Positions 23,728-30,369 of a DNA stretch of 52,243 bases are shown piece by piece. The notes below the pieces were generated by a model that saw only the letters and a program-made list of their open reading frames with translations, ran no database searches and was not told the origin of the DNA. The position numbers and the translations under genes are program-made. Every line of letters begins with the position of its first letter. Position 1 is the stretch's first letter. The stretch covers positions 1-52,243 of the forward strand of contig DATBCD010000005.1 of NCBI GenBank assembly GCA_036270655.1, written 5' to 3'. Source of the stretch: VBCK01 sp036270655 (GTDB taxonomy: Bacteria > Pseudomonadota > Gammaproteobacteria > Burkholderiales > Burkholderiaceae_F).

Positions 23728-24200
23728 TGGACCAGCGGGATTTGCGCCGCGAGCTCGTATCGAACGATGGCGCGGATCTTGGTCTCGACCTGGACGTACC
23801 GCGCGACCTTGGCGCCCGGCAACACTTCGGAGAGCCTGGGAACGTACGAACGTTTCAATTTCACTTCGTCCTGCTCGACGCCCAGATACTCGTCGAGCAG
23901 CTGCTTGGCCGTGTCGTTCGGCACAGGTCCGCCGTTATAGGCCTCGGCGTAGGCGGCGATCATTCTCAACAGCCGGGCGTCGATCGCCTCGAGGTCCCTC
24001 TGGTAACCCTCGTAGACCGGCCAGAACCCCTTGGCTTCCGCATCGGTGAGCTGCATGTTGACCGCCACCAGCAGCTTCTTGTCGGCCTTGACCTTCTGCG
24101 CGAGTATCTGCATGTCGGTCGCAGTCGGCCCCGTTTGAGCGGCGGCGGGCAGGCTCAAGGCAGCAGCCAGGGCGAGTGCCCCGATGCAGGGCAATTTCAT
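23724..24200 (-). CDS. Secreted helical protein of unknown function, cotranscribed with the patatin
   Basis: A 158-residue exported protein. The signal peptide covers about residues 1-22 ('IGALALAAALSLPAAAQ'). The mature protein is highly helical and charged, with 'AQKVKADKKLLVAVNMQLTD', 'AKGFWPVYEGYQRDLEAIDA' and 'DEVKLKRSYVPRLSEVLPGA'. It has no catalytic motif that I recognise; the layout recalls small periplasmic helical proteins of the Spy/CpxP size class, without their LTxxQ motif. A strong Shine-Dalgarno AGGAGG lies 7 bases before the ATG at 24200. Its last four bases overlap the patatin start, so the pair is translationally coupled. Confidence 0.75.
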   Translation of the reverse strand: MKLPCIGALALAAALSLPAAAQTGPTATDMQILAQKVKADKKLLVAVNMQLTDAEAKGFWPVYEGYQRDLEAIDARLLRMIAAYAEAYNGGPVPNDTAKQLLDEYLGVEQDEVKLKRSYVPRLSEVLPGAKVARYVQVETKIRAIVRYELAAQIPLVQ

Positions 24201-24510
24201 GGGTCGACCTCCTGTGTTGTTTTCAGACCGTTGCAGGCAAGGCCTGCAACACGCATCGAGTCGAGGAGTGTGAATCAAGCCTTCGCACAGGCTTTTCAAT
24301 AACTTGCGCCTTTTTAACTCGCTGGGCGATTTCCCCGGACGAGTCAGCCCGCCGCAAGGTGCCGCTGCCGGTCTCACCACAAAGACATAGACGGCGTTGC
24401 GTCGACGGAGAGGTGGCGGACTCTGCCGGCCGGCAGAGGTCGCTGACCGCTGGGGCGGATAGATTCGACGCAGGTCAATCGTCCTCAACCCGATTACGAA
24501 TCCCCCAACC
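24201..24510. other. Intergenic region between divergent genes, with an 18-bp perfect palindrome
   Basis: This 310-base stretch separates the minus-strand secreted-protein gene from the plus-strand Pal-like gene, and should hold both promoters. No coding frame here looks real. The main structure is CTCTGCCGGCCGGCAGAG at 24421-24438, a perfect palindrome about 73 bases before the Pal-like start. It could be an operator or a hairpin in the leader. Confidence 0.6.
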
Positions 24511-25074
24511 ATGAAGCGCACCTATCTGCTCCTGCTGACCTGCCTTACGGCCGCCTGCTCGACACCGATTCCACCTGCACCTACCCCGCCACCGGCGCCA
24601 GCGCCTCAGGCAGCGGCGCCCGCGCCTGCCCCGGCCGTGGTGGTCGAGGAAGAGTCCGTGACCGTGATGACGCCGTCACCCAGGGACGTGTTCGCCCAAA
24701 TGCGCGCGGCGATCGAAGGCGACAGCGTTTACTTCGATTTCAACCAGTACGCGATCAAACCGGAGCAGACGTCGGCCGTCTCGGAACACGCGAAGCTGGC
24801 CAACGACTTTTCGAACGATGCCATCACGCTGCAGGGCAATTGCGACGAGCGCGGCAGCCGCGAGTACAACCTGGCCCTGGGCCAGAAGCGGGCCGATGCC
24901 GTCAAGCGGGCGATGGTCCTGCTGGGCGTTCCCGACACGCGCATCGAGACGATCAGCTTCGGCAAGGAAAAGCCGCGTGCGCAGTGCCACGCGGAGAGCT
25001 GCTGGGCCGAGAACCGGCGGACGGATTTCGTCGACGCCTGGAAAGCACCGACCGAAACCTCCGACGCCCGGTAG
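24511..25074 (+). CDS. OmpA/Pal-family outer-membrane lipoprotein
   Basis: A 187-residue lipoprotein with signal and lipobox ending at C16 ('LLLTCLTAAC'), a Pro/Ala-rich linker at about residues 20-45, and an OmpA-like peptidoglycan-binding domain with 'VYFDFNQYAIKPEQ', 'LQGNCDERGSREYNLALGQK' and 'ISFGKEKPR'. 'WAENRRTDFV' near the end is the conserved NRR segment that contacts diaminopimelate. It resembles Pal but is not next to tolQRAB, so it is either a second Pal-like protein or a relocated one. Two cysteines (in 'QCHAESCW') just before the NRR motif are shared by many betaproteobacterial versions and could form a disulfide. Confidence 0.85.
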   Translation: MKRTYLLLLTCLTAACSTPIPPAPTPPPAPAPQAAAPAPAPAVVVEEESVTVMTPSPRDVFAQMRAAIEGDSVYFDFNQYAIKPEQTSAVSEHAKLANDFSNDAITLQGNCDERGSREYNLALGQKRADAVKRAMVLLGVPDTRIETISFGKEKPRAQCHAESCWAENRRTDFVDAWKAPTETSDAR

Positions 25075-25120
25075 GCCGCTTGCACCGGGAAGTGTTACGC
25101 GTCACCCCGGTCTGAAGTTC

Positions 25121-25255
25121 TCCCTCTCCCGCGAAGCGGAGAGGCCTGAGGTCAGTGGCAGTCCGAGGTTCTCCCGCGGAGCGCAGAGGGCTGAGGTGAG
25201 GTGGTCCGAGGTTCTCCCTCTCCCGCGGAGCGGGAGAGGGCCGGGGTGAGGGTGG
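25121..25255. repeat. CCCTCTCCCGC-type hairpin repeats, locus 3 (three copies)
   Basis: Three head-to-tail copies lie after the Pal-like gene: a full copy from 25122 ('ccctctcccgcgaagcggag'), a degenerate copy around 25168-25200 and a complete copy from 25216 ('cctctcccgcggagcgggag') followed by 'agggccggggtgagggtg'. Each is preceded by a version of 'tccgaggttct' or 'tctgaagttct'. The array separates the convergent Pal-like and catalase-family genes. Confidence 0.85.
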
Positions 25256-25271
25256 TTGCGGTGCCGTGGCC

Positions 25272-26267
25272 TTACTGACTGCGCCGCCCGAAGGACACGC
25301 CGTAGGCACCGGTCCGCACGCTGGGCAGCGGGTCGTCGGACAGCTCGATGCCGTCGGTAAGGCTGGTGGGCAGGAAGAGCAGCTTTTTCTGTGCGGCCAG
25401 ACTGTCCGCCACCGGCTTGGTCAGCGTCAGCACGCCCAGTTCCACCACCTGGCGCGTGTCCGGCCAGGGTTGGGTCGGGTCCTTGGTCTGATCGCCCGGC
25501 GCAGCCAGCTGCGCCTTCAAGTGAAACACCACCGGCTTTTGCGCGATGCGCTTGGGCAGGTCGTCGATCAGGAAGTTGGGCGGCTTCTTGTCCGCTTCGG
25601 CCGGCGTCAGATGCACGACTTTTTCGGGCACCATCATGTAGCGCACGGCCTGCTTCTGCCCCGTCGGGCCGACCAGGATGAATGCGTCGATGCCGTAGTA
25701 CTCCTCGTCTGCAAAGCTGTCCGGCGTCGAGACGGTGCCAAACGCTTTCGGCACGCTCGGGTGGCTTGCCACGAACTGATCGAATTTCGTCGGCTTCGGC
25801 GCATCGGGCGGGCTCTGGCTGATTGCCAGCAGCAGGTCGCGGAAGTCCTCGCCGGTGGCGACCGGGAAGAACTTCAGCGAGACGATCACCATGTCCGTGT
25901 TCGCCCCGCCCGGCAGATGAAACTTCATGGCCATGCCATGGGGATTGGCGTGGGCGGAGCCGTCGGGAACGTCCGGCAGCCCGCCGGAATCGGAGAACCG
26001 CACGGTCACCGCGACGGTCCTGCCGCTGAACAGCGGTGAACGGCTGAGCTTTGCAGCCTCGGGCGAGGCCTTGAAGCTGCCCTCCACCACGACGCCCTTG
26101 GCATGGTTGGCGCGGAATCCGGGATGCACCCCATAGACCTTGTTCAGGGCATCCACGATCTGAGTCGTCAAGGGCGCGTCATCCGCCGCGGCGGAGGCGC
26201 ACGCGACAGACGCCGTGAGCAAAACCAGTGATCCTGCGAACCGCTTCGCCTTCGATACGCACCGCAT
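25272..26267 (-). CDS. Catalase-family peroxidase, periplasmic (SrpA-like)
   Basis: A 331-residue exported heme peroxidase with the catalase fold but shorter than true catalases (about 480). The signal peptide covers residues 1-27 ('AGSLVLLTASVACASAAA'). The distal catalytic His is H55 in 'GFRANHAKGVVVEGSF'. 'VTVRFSDSGGLPDVPDGSAH' and 'NPHGMAMKFHLP' match the catalase core. This group (catalase-related peroxidases, SrpA) shows peroxidase rather than strong catalase activity; the proximal Tyr could not be fixed by eye. It stands alone, facing the repeat array. It probably defends the periplasm against peroxide. Confidence 0.85.
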   Translation of the reverse strand: MRCVSKAKRFAGSLVLLTASVACASAAADDAPLTTQIVDALNKVYGVHPGFRANHAKGVVVEGSFKASPEAAKLSRSPLFSGRTVAVTVRFSDSGGLPDVPDGSAHANPHGMAMKFHLPGGANTDMVIVSLKFFPVATGEDFRDLLLAISQSPPDAPKPTKFDQFVASHPSVPKAFGTVSTPDSFADEEYYGIDAFILVGPTGQKQAVRYMMVPEKVVHLTPAEADKKPPNFLIDDLPKRIAQKPVVFHLKAQLAAPGDQTKDPTQPWPDTRQVVELGVLTLTKPVADSLAAQKKLLFLPTSLTDGIELSDDPLPSVRTGAYGVSFGRRSQ

Positions 26268-26352
26268 AGCCTCTCCTGAGTTGATTTGATCGAAATCGCG
26301 CTGGTCCAGCAGATGACTCCGCCCGGTCTTCGACGCGATCAGGCTTTTTAGC

Positions 26353-26757
26353 CTATTCGGGGGTCGTCCTTCTACCCGCCTTCACGTTCGCTCGCCGCGC
26401 CTTGGCCTCCAGGCGCCTGGCCACGGCGGCCCTCGATGGCTTGGTCGGCCGGCGCGCTTTGGGCAGCACGGCGACGCTGGCGATCAGCTCGTGCAGCCGG
26501 CGCAGTGCCTCGATCCGGTTCTTCTCGAGGCTGCGCGATCCCTGCGCCTTGATCACGGCCACGCCATCCTTGCTGATGCGCTGGTCGCCGAGCTTCAGCA
26601 GCCGCTCGCGAATCGCCTCCGGCAGCGACGAGGCGCCGATATCGAATCGCAGATGCACCGCGTTGGAAACCTTGTTCACGTTCTGGCCCCCCGCGCCCTG
26701 CGCGCGGATCGCGGTGATCTCGACCTCTTCGGGAGGAACGGTGAAACGCGGGCGCAT
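26353..26757 (-). CDS. arfB: Alternative ribosome-rescue factor ArfB (peptidyl-tRNA hydrolase)
   Basis: A 134-residue member of the class-I release-factor family. The catalytic GGQ motif is at residues 23-25 in 'IRAQGAGGQNVNKVSNAVHL'. The decoding domains of RF1/RF2 are missing. Instead there is a basic C-terminal tail (about 95-134, many Arg and Lys, 'ARRLEAKARRANVKAGRR') that enters the empty mRNA channel of stalled ribosomes. These are the defining features of ArfB (YaeJ), which hydrolyses peptidyl-tRNA on ribosomes stalled at mRNA ends. Length agrees with E. coli (140). Single-gene unit. Confidence 0.93.
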   Translation of the reverse strand: MRPRFTVPPEEVEITAIRAQGAGGQNVNKVSNAVHLRFDIGASSLPEAIRERLLKLGDQRISKDGVAVIKAQGSRSLEKNRIEALRRLHELIASVAVLPKARRPTKPSRAAVARRLEAKARRANVKAGRRTTPE

Positions 26758-27051
26758 CGGATCCGGCCAGTGTGACTCGACGCCATTGGACTGGTTCGGT
26801 CGAATCTTCCTGAATTAGGGTGTTCGCCGCAACGTTGCAAATCGGCAACCCTTGAGTCGCCCATCCATCAACACCCGATTGTTCGCCGTTGCCTCCCGGC
26901 CTAGCGTCTCGGCGCGAAGGAGGTACACCAGAAGGGCCCGAATAAGACAGGCAAGCCTTAGCGGTTCGGCATTAACGACCCGACCGGCAGCTGCTTAACA
27001 CCGCCGCGTGCCAGTCGGCCATCTGAGTCCCAACTCGAGGAGTACTCGAAA
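26758..27051. other. Intergenic region without a supported gene
   Basis: About 290 bases between arfB (minus) and the secreted-protein gene (plus), so it should contain both promoters. 'gaaggaggtacacc' at 26918-26931 looks like a strong ribosome-binding site, but no convincing open frame follows. The Shine-Dalgarno 'cgaggagtactcgaaa' just before 27052 belongs to the next gene. Confidence 0.5.
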
Positions 27052-27654
27052 ATGAACGTGAAGAAGACTTCGACGATCGCGCTCGGTCTGTTATCGACCC
27101 TGGCTCTTGCCCCTATCACCAGTTCTGCGGCCACGTTCAGCGGCGAAGCCGCGGCTCTGAAGGCCAACGCGCTGGGCATTTCGCTCGCGCTGGCCGATAC
27201 CGGAGCGCTTCCTTCCACCGGCGGGAACCTGAACACGTCCGTGGCGAGTGTGAAGCTCCTGGGCCTGGTTTCGGCTGACACGCTCAGAAGCACTGCCTCG
27301 GGCAGCGGCACCAGCAGTCAGTCGCAATCCGAGCTTCAGAGCGTGAGCCTGCTCAACGGCCTGGTGGCCGCCGATGTGGTCAAATCGAACTCGAGCGCCA
27401 CCTGCAGCGGTTCAACGGCCGCTGTCAGCGGAAATTCCGAAATCGTCGGCCTGGTCGTCGCCGGCCAATCGGTCCTCGTCTCCAGTCCGAACGTCGCCCT
27501 CTCGCTTCCGGGGGGCATCAGCGTCATCGTCAACCAGCAGACAAGCTCGCCGAGCGGAAATACCGGATCGATGACGGTCAACGCGCTGCACGTCACGGGA
27601 CCGGGCATCGACGTCGTGGTCGGCTCGGCCAATTCCGATATCACGTGTCCGTGA
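27052..27654 (+). CDS. Secreted choice-of-anchor-like protein
   Basis: A 200-residue exported protein with a signal peptide ending near 'LALAPITSSAA' (about residues 1-26). The mature part is Ser-, Gly-, Ala- and Val-rich, with short repeated beta elements: 'SVKLLGLVSADTLRS', 'SVSLLNGLVAADVVKS' and 'NSEIVGLVVAGQSV'. The 'G.V.AD.V.S' repeats and the following 'GISVIVNQQT' plus 'MTVNALHV' resemble the choice-of-anchor P domain, in which a C-terminal sorting signal is often separate. No PEP-CTERM or LPXTG motif is seen; the protein ends in C-P. Role unknown, presumably cell-surface or extracellular. Good Shine-Dalgarno GAGGAG upstream. Confidence 0.65.
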   Translation: MNVKKTSTIALGLLSTLALAPITSSAATFSGEAAALKANALGISLALADTGALPSTGGNLNTSVASVKLLGLVSADTLRSTASGSGTSSQSQSELQSVSLLNGLVAADVVKSNSSATCSGSTAAVSGNSEIVGLVVAGQSVLVSSPNVALSLPGGISVIVNQQTSSPSGNTGSMTVNALHVTGPGIDVVVGSANSDITCP

Positions 27655-27720
27655 CGGCTGGTTTCAACGAACGCGAAGAAAGCGCATAAGGCTGTCCCCC
27701 GCGGCCCTGCCTTGAATGAT

Positions 27721-27736
27721 CCGGGCGCGAGCCCGG
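27721..27736. terminator. Short GNRA-loop hairpin between convergent genes
   Basis: CCGGGC (27721-27726) and GCCCGG (27731-27736) close a GCGA tetraloop. It ends two bases from the stop codon of the minus-strand small gene. No U-run is present, so termination is only possible, not shown. Confidence 0.35.
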
Positions 27737-27737
27737 C

Positions 27738-27920
27738 TCAGGCGGTTCGCGAGGGGACATCCCGGAATCGGGCCAGAAGCGTCGACGACAGGATCCCGGC
27801 CTGTCTGAAGCCAAGACGCTGGAGAAGTCCTTCTTCCCTTGGCATCGATTTCGCGATGTCCTGGGCAGCTTGCTCGAGAACGAACTCGTCCAGCTGTTCC
27901 CGCAGATTGAACTTATGCAT
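27738..27920 (-). CDS. Small protein of unknown function (60 residues)
   Basis: A short soluble protein, mostly helical and amphipathic: 'MHKFNLREQLDEFVLEQAAQ', then 'REEGLLQRLGFRQAGILSST'. A purine-rich stretch 'aggggaaacgga' lies directly before the ATG at 27920 and can serve as a ribosome-binding site; the frame stays open upstream, but that part looks non-coding. The even spread of acidic and basic residues is more protein-like than the antisense frames around it. I do not recognise a family. It may be a real small gene or a chance frame. Confidence 0.45.
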   Translation of the reverse strand: MHKFNLREQLDEFVLEQAAQDIAKSMPREEGLLQRLGFRQAGILSSTLLARFRDVPSRTA

Positions 27921-28521
27921 TTCCGTTTCCCCTGCCACTGACTGCGAACGTCGTCTCGACGATGCCGTCGTTGCCTGCGTCCGCGTTGCTCCTTGCATTG
28001 TGCGATGGAGCGCAGCGGTGTTCCATCGGGTGCATCCCAGCAGGCGACGAGGGTCTACCCCGTAGCTCCCCCTGGAGGTTCCGACCCCCGACAGCCGGAC
28101 TCAACGGTCGGTACTCTGCATCGGACAGGCTCAGCCAGAAAGTGTCTTTGGTCATCGCCGCGCTGACCACACTCGTGCTCGCGCACAAACGTGAGGCCGA
28201 CTCGCCCGTCGCGAGGATCGGCCTGCGATCGCTCGTTGGTGCAAGCTGAAGCCTGCCTGAAGGATGCCCGTGCCGCTGTCTTTGCCCCGGAAGCAGCCCT
28301 GACGTGCGATCGCGAGCCGACTGCCGCATCGTTGCATGGAGCAATTCGGTCGGTGCGGGGGACTTGACAACCAGTGAATCTTTATTCAGCACCCAAGTTC
28401 ACAATCCACTTTCAGTCCCGCTGCTATATGGTTCATTCCATGCAAGTTTCGAATTTTATGCTCCGTCTGAACTTTACCGCCTAAGTGCTTGTAGAGATTG
28501 GGAAAACCGGCTCTTTTCACC

Positions 28522-28550
28522 TTGACCGGGAACACGTGATGCTCTAGAGT
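28522..28550 (+). promoter_or_regulatory. Predicted sigma70-type promoter of mraZ and the dcw cluster
   Basis: TTGACC at 28522-28527 and TAGAGT at 28545-28550 have an exact 17-base spacer. The start of transcription would lie near 28557, leaving a leader of about 105 bases before mraZ that contains the MraZ-type repeats. Confidence 0.7.
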
Positions 28551-28570
28551 GGCCCTCGTGTGCAATAAAG

Positions 28571-28585
28571 TGGGATACAGTGGAT
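28571..28585 (+). promoter_or_regulatory. Predicted MraZ-binding repeats
   Basis: TGGGA (28571-28575) and TGGAT (28581-28585) occur in direct orientation with a 10-base period, the arrangement of the TGGGN repeats bound by MraZ upstream of its own gene in other bacteria. The second unit deviates by one base. The site lies just downstream of the predicted start of transcription, which suits autorepression. Confidence 0.6.
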
Positions 28586-28661
28586 TAGTAAGCGATCGCT
28601 CTCGTCGGTTTGCCCGAATTCAGGGGGATGAGAGTTCGCCAGGGTCCGCTTCCAGACGGCC

Positions 28662-29090
28662 GTGTTCCAGGGGGCTTCGCAACTCACGTTGGACGACAAA
28701 GGACGGGTGTCGATCCCGACCCGTCACCGCGACGTGTTGAATGCACAGTGCGAGGGGCGGCTGACGCTGACGCGGCATCCTGACGGCTGTCTGCTGGTGT
28801 ATCCGCGCCCCGTCTGGGAAGCGCGGCGCGAGGCGATCGCCGCGCTGCCCTATTCGGCGCGGGCCTTGCAGCGGCTGCTGCTCGGAAACGCGGCCGACAC
28901 CGAGATCGACAGCGCCGGCCGCGTGCTGGTGGCCTCGGAGCTGCGCGCGGCCGCCGGGCTGGAGCGCGATGTGATGCTGCTTGGCATGGCGACGCATTTC
29001 GAGCTGTGGGACCTGGCGCGGCTGGCCGAACAGGAAAAGGGCCAGCTTGCGCAGGCGTTGCCGGAATCTGCCGCGTCGTTTTCGTTCTAA
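28662..29090 (+). CDS. mraZ: Transcriptional regulator MraZ
   Basis: A 142-residue protein with two tandem AbrB-like half-domains. The first is 'LTLDDKGRVSIPTRHRDVL' and the second 'TEIDSAGRVLVASELRAAAG'; both carry the D-x-[KA]-G-R-[VL] signature. MraZ forms ring-shaped oligomers and represses the dcw operon by binding TGGGN repeats. The start is GTG (28662; VFQGASQLTLDD corresponds to MFRGA in E. coli). First gene of the cluster; rsmH starts 6 bases after its stop. Confidence 0.95.
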   Translation: MFQGASQLTLDDKGRVSIPTRHRDVLNAQCEGRLTLTRHPDGCLLVYPRPVWEARREAIAALPYSARALQRLLLGNAADTEIDSAGRVLVASELRAAAGLERDVMLLGMATHFELWDLARLAEQEKGQLAQALPESAASFSF

Positions 29091-29096
29091 GCGTGG

Positions 29097-30068
29097 ATGA
29101 GCTCACCTGCTCCGTCCAACGCCCCCGGGCACCGGCCGGTGATGCTGGAGGCTTCGGTCACGATGCTGGTCACCGACCCGCAAGCGACCTACGTGGATGC
29201 GACCTACGGGCGCGGGGGACATGCGCGCAGGATCCTGCAACAGCTCGGAGCCGGCGGCCGGCTGATCGCGCTGGATCGCGATCCGGACGCTGCCCGCGAC
29301 GCCGACTCGATCCGGGATGCGCGCTTCGAATTCGTCCGCACCCGTTTTTCCAGGCTGTCCGAGGTGCTCGACGCCCGCTCGATACCGGCCATCGGCGGGC
29401 TGCTGATGGATCTGGGCGTGTCCTCGCCGCAGCTGGACGAGGCGGCGCGCGGCTTTTCGCTGCGCGTGGACGGGCCGCTGGACATGCGGATGGATCCGGA
29501 CAGCGGCCAGTCGGTGGCCGAGTGGCTGGCCCGTGCAGACGTAGCGGAAGTGCGAAAAGTGGTGCGCGAACTTGGCGATGAGCGGTTTGCTTCATCGATT
29601 GCAAAGGCGATTGTGGCTCGCCAGTCGTCAGGCCGCCCCGTGGAGCGAACCGGCGAGCTTGCCGAGGTCGTGGCGCGTGCAATCCCCGTCAAAGACCGTA
29701 AGGATCCGAGTCAGCATCCGGCGACGCGCACCTTTCAGGCTTTACGGATTTTCATCAATCAAGAGCTTGAAGAATTGGCGCTGACGCTGGAACGCTCGGT
29801 GTTGCGGATGGCGCCCGGCGCGCGCCTGGTCGTGATCAGCTTTCACTCGCTGGAGGATCGGATCGTCAAGCGCTTCATCGACTCGCAGGCCCATCCGGAG
29901 CGCGCGCTGGCGCGCATTCCGCTGCGCGCGGCCCAGCTGCCGCAGGCGCTGCTGCGGCCGCTGCAGCGGCTTCGCCCCGACGCGGCCGAGATCGCGGGCA
30001 ATCCGAGGGCCAGGTCCGCGATGATGCGGGTGGCCGAACGCACCGGGGCCGCGGCGGCGGCGCACTGA
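29097..30068 (+). CDS. rsmH: 16S rRNA m4C1402 methyltransferase RsmH
   Basis: SAM-dependent enzyme (323 residues) that N4-methylates C1402 in the ribosomal P site. The family start 'HRPVMLEASVTML' and the SAM motif 'YVDATYGRGGHARRILQQLG' are clear, with 'LIALDRDPDA' for the ribose-binding acid. 'GGLLMDLGVSSPQLDEAARG' and 'FQALRIFINQELEEL' and 'VISFHSLEDRIVKRF' are the signature stretches. A usual second member of dcw clusters; the 3' end leads directly to ftsL with a 16-base gap. Confidence 0.97.
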   Translation: MSSPAPSNAPGHRPVMLEASVTMLVTDPQATYVDATYGRGGHARRILQQLGAGGRLIALDRDPDAARDADSIRDARFEFVRTRFSRLSEVLDARSIPAIGGLLMDLGVSSPQLDEAARGFSLRVDGPLDMRMDPDSGQSVAEWLARADVAEVRKVVRELGDERFASSIAKAIVARQSSGRPVERTGELAEVVARAIPVKDRKDPSQHPATRTFQALRIFINQELEELALTLERSVLRMAPGARLVVISFHSLEDRIVKRFIDSQAHPERALARIPLRAAQLPQALLRPLQRLRPDAAEIAGNPRARSAMMRVAERTGAAAAAH

Positions 30069-30084
30069 TGGGCGGAGCGCCACG

Positions 30085-30369
30085 ATGCCCTCGCGCATGA
30101 TGGCTGCCGTGCTGGCCGCGTCGCTGATGGCCAGCGCCCTGTCGCTGGTCACTTCGCAGCATCGCGCGCGCGAGCTGTTTGCGGACCTGGAAGCGGCACA
30201 GCAGCTCGCGCGCACGCGCGAGGCCGAAGGCAACCGTCTGCGCATCGAGCTCGGGCGCGCCAGCCAGCCGGCCGCGATCGAGGCGGCGGCGCGCCAGATC
30301 GGCATGCGGCCGATCGATCCGGCTCACACGGCGCTGCTGCCGCCCGCGGCGCGCCCCACGCAGCGATGA
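30085..30369 (+). CDS. ftsL: Cell division protein FtsL
   Basis: A 94-residue bitopic protein: short cytoplasmic N-terminus, a hydrophobic helix at about residues 6-24 ('MAAVLAASLMASALSLVTSQ') and a periplasmic leucine-zipper-like coiled coil ('ADLEAAQQLARTREAEGNRL'). FtsL joins FtsB and FtsQ to activate septal synthesis by FtsWI. Sequence conservation in the family is low, so the call uses topology, size and position between rsmH and ftsI. Overlaps ftsI by four bases (ATGA). Confidence 0.9.
   Translation: MPSRMMAAVLAASLMASALSLVTSQHRARELFADLEAAQQLARTREAEGNRLRIELGRASQPAAIEAAARQIGMRPIDPAHTALLPPAARPTQR

Larger units (their letters stand above)
27921..28661. other. Long intergenic region upstream of the dcw cluster
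   Basis: About 740 bases between the 60-residue gene and mraZ. Frames on both strands are open for 60-160 codons, but their products are Arg/Ser-rich and show no motif, so I do not call genes. Base composition shifts: 28,380-28,520 is visibly AT-richer than its surroundings, as expected just upstream of a strong promoter. The last 140 bases hold the mraZ promoter and MraZ-type repeats. The part from 27,921 to 28,380 may be remains of a lost gene. Confidence 0.5.

Noticed and set aside
6862..25255. CRISPR array or insertion-sequence ends as explanation of the CCCTCTCCCGC repeats
   Set aside because: Copies are few, not evenly spaced by unique spacers, and no cas or transposase gene lies nearby. 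Dispersed REP-like hairpins explain them better.
27913..28392. Minus-strand open frame of 159 codons in the gap before mraZ
   Set aside because: Ser/Arg-rich, no motif, no ribosome-binding site and no codon pattern like the neighbouring genes. Could be a gene remnant, but not supported as a gene.
28364..28392. TTGACA at 28364-28369 as an mraZ promoter
   Set aside because: No acceptable -10 element at 16-18 bases; the TTGACC/TAGAGT pair at 28522-28550 is much better placed.
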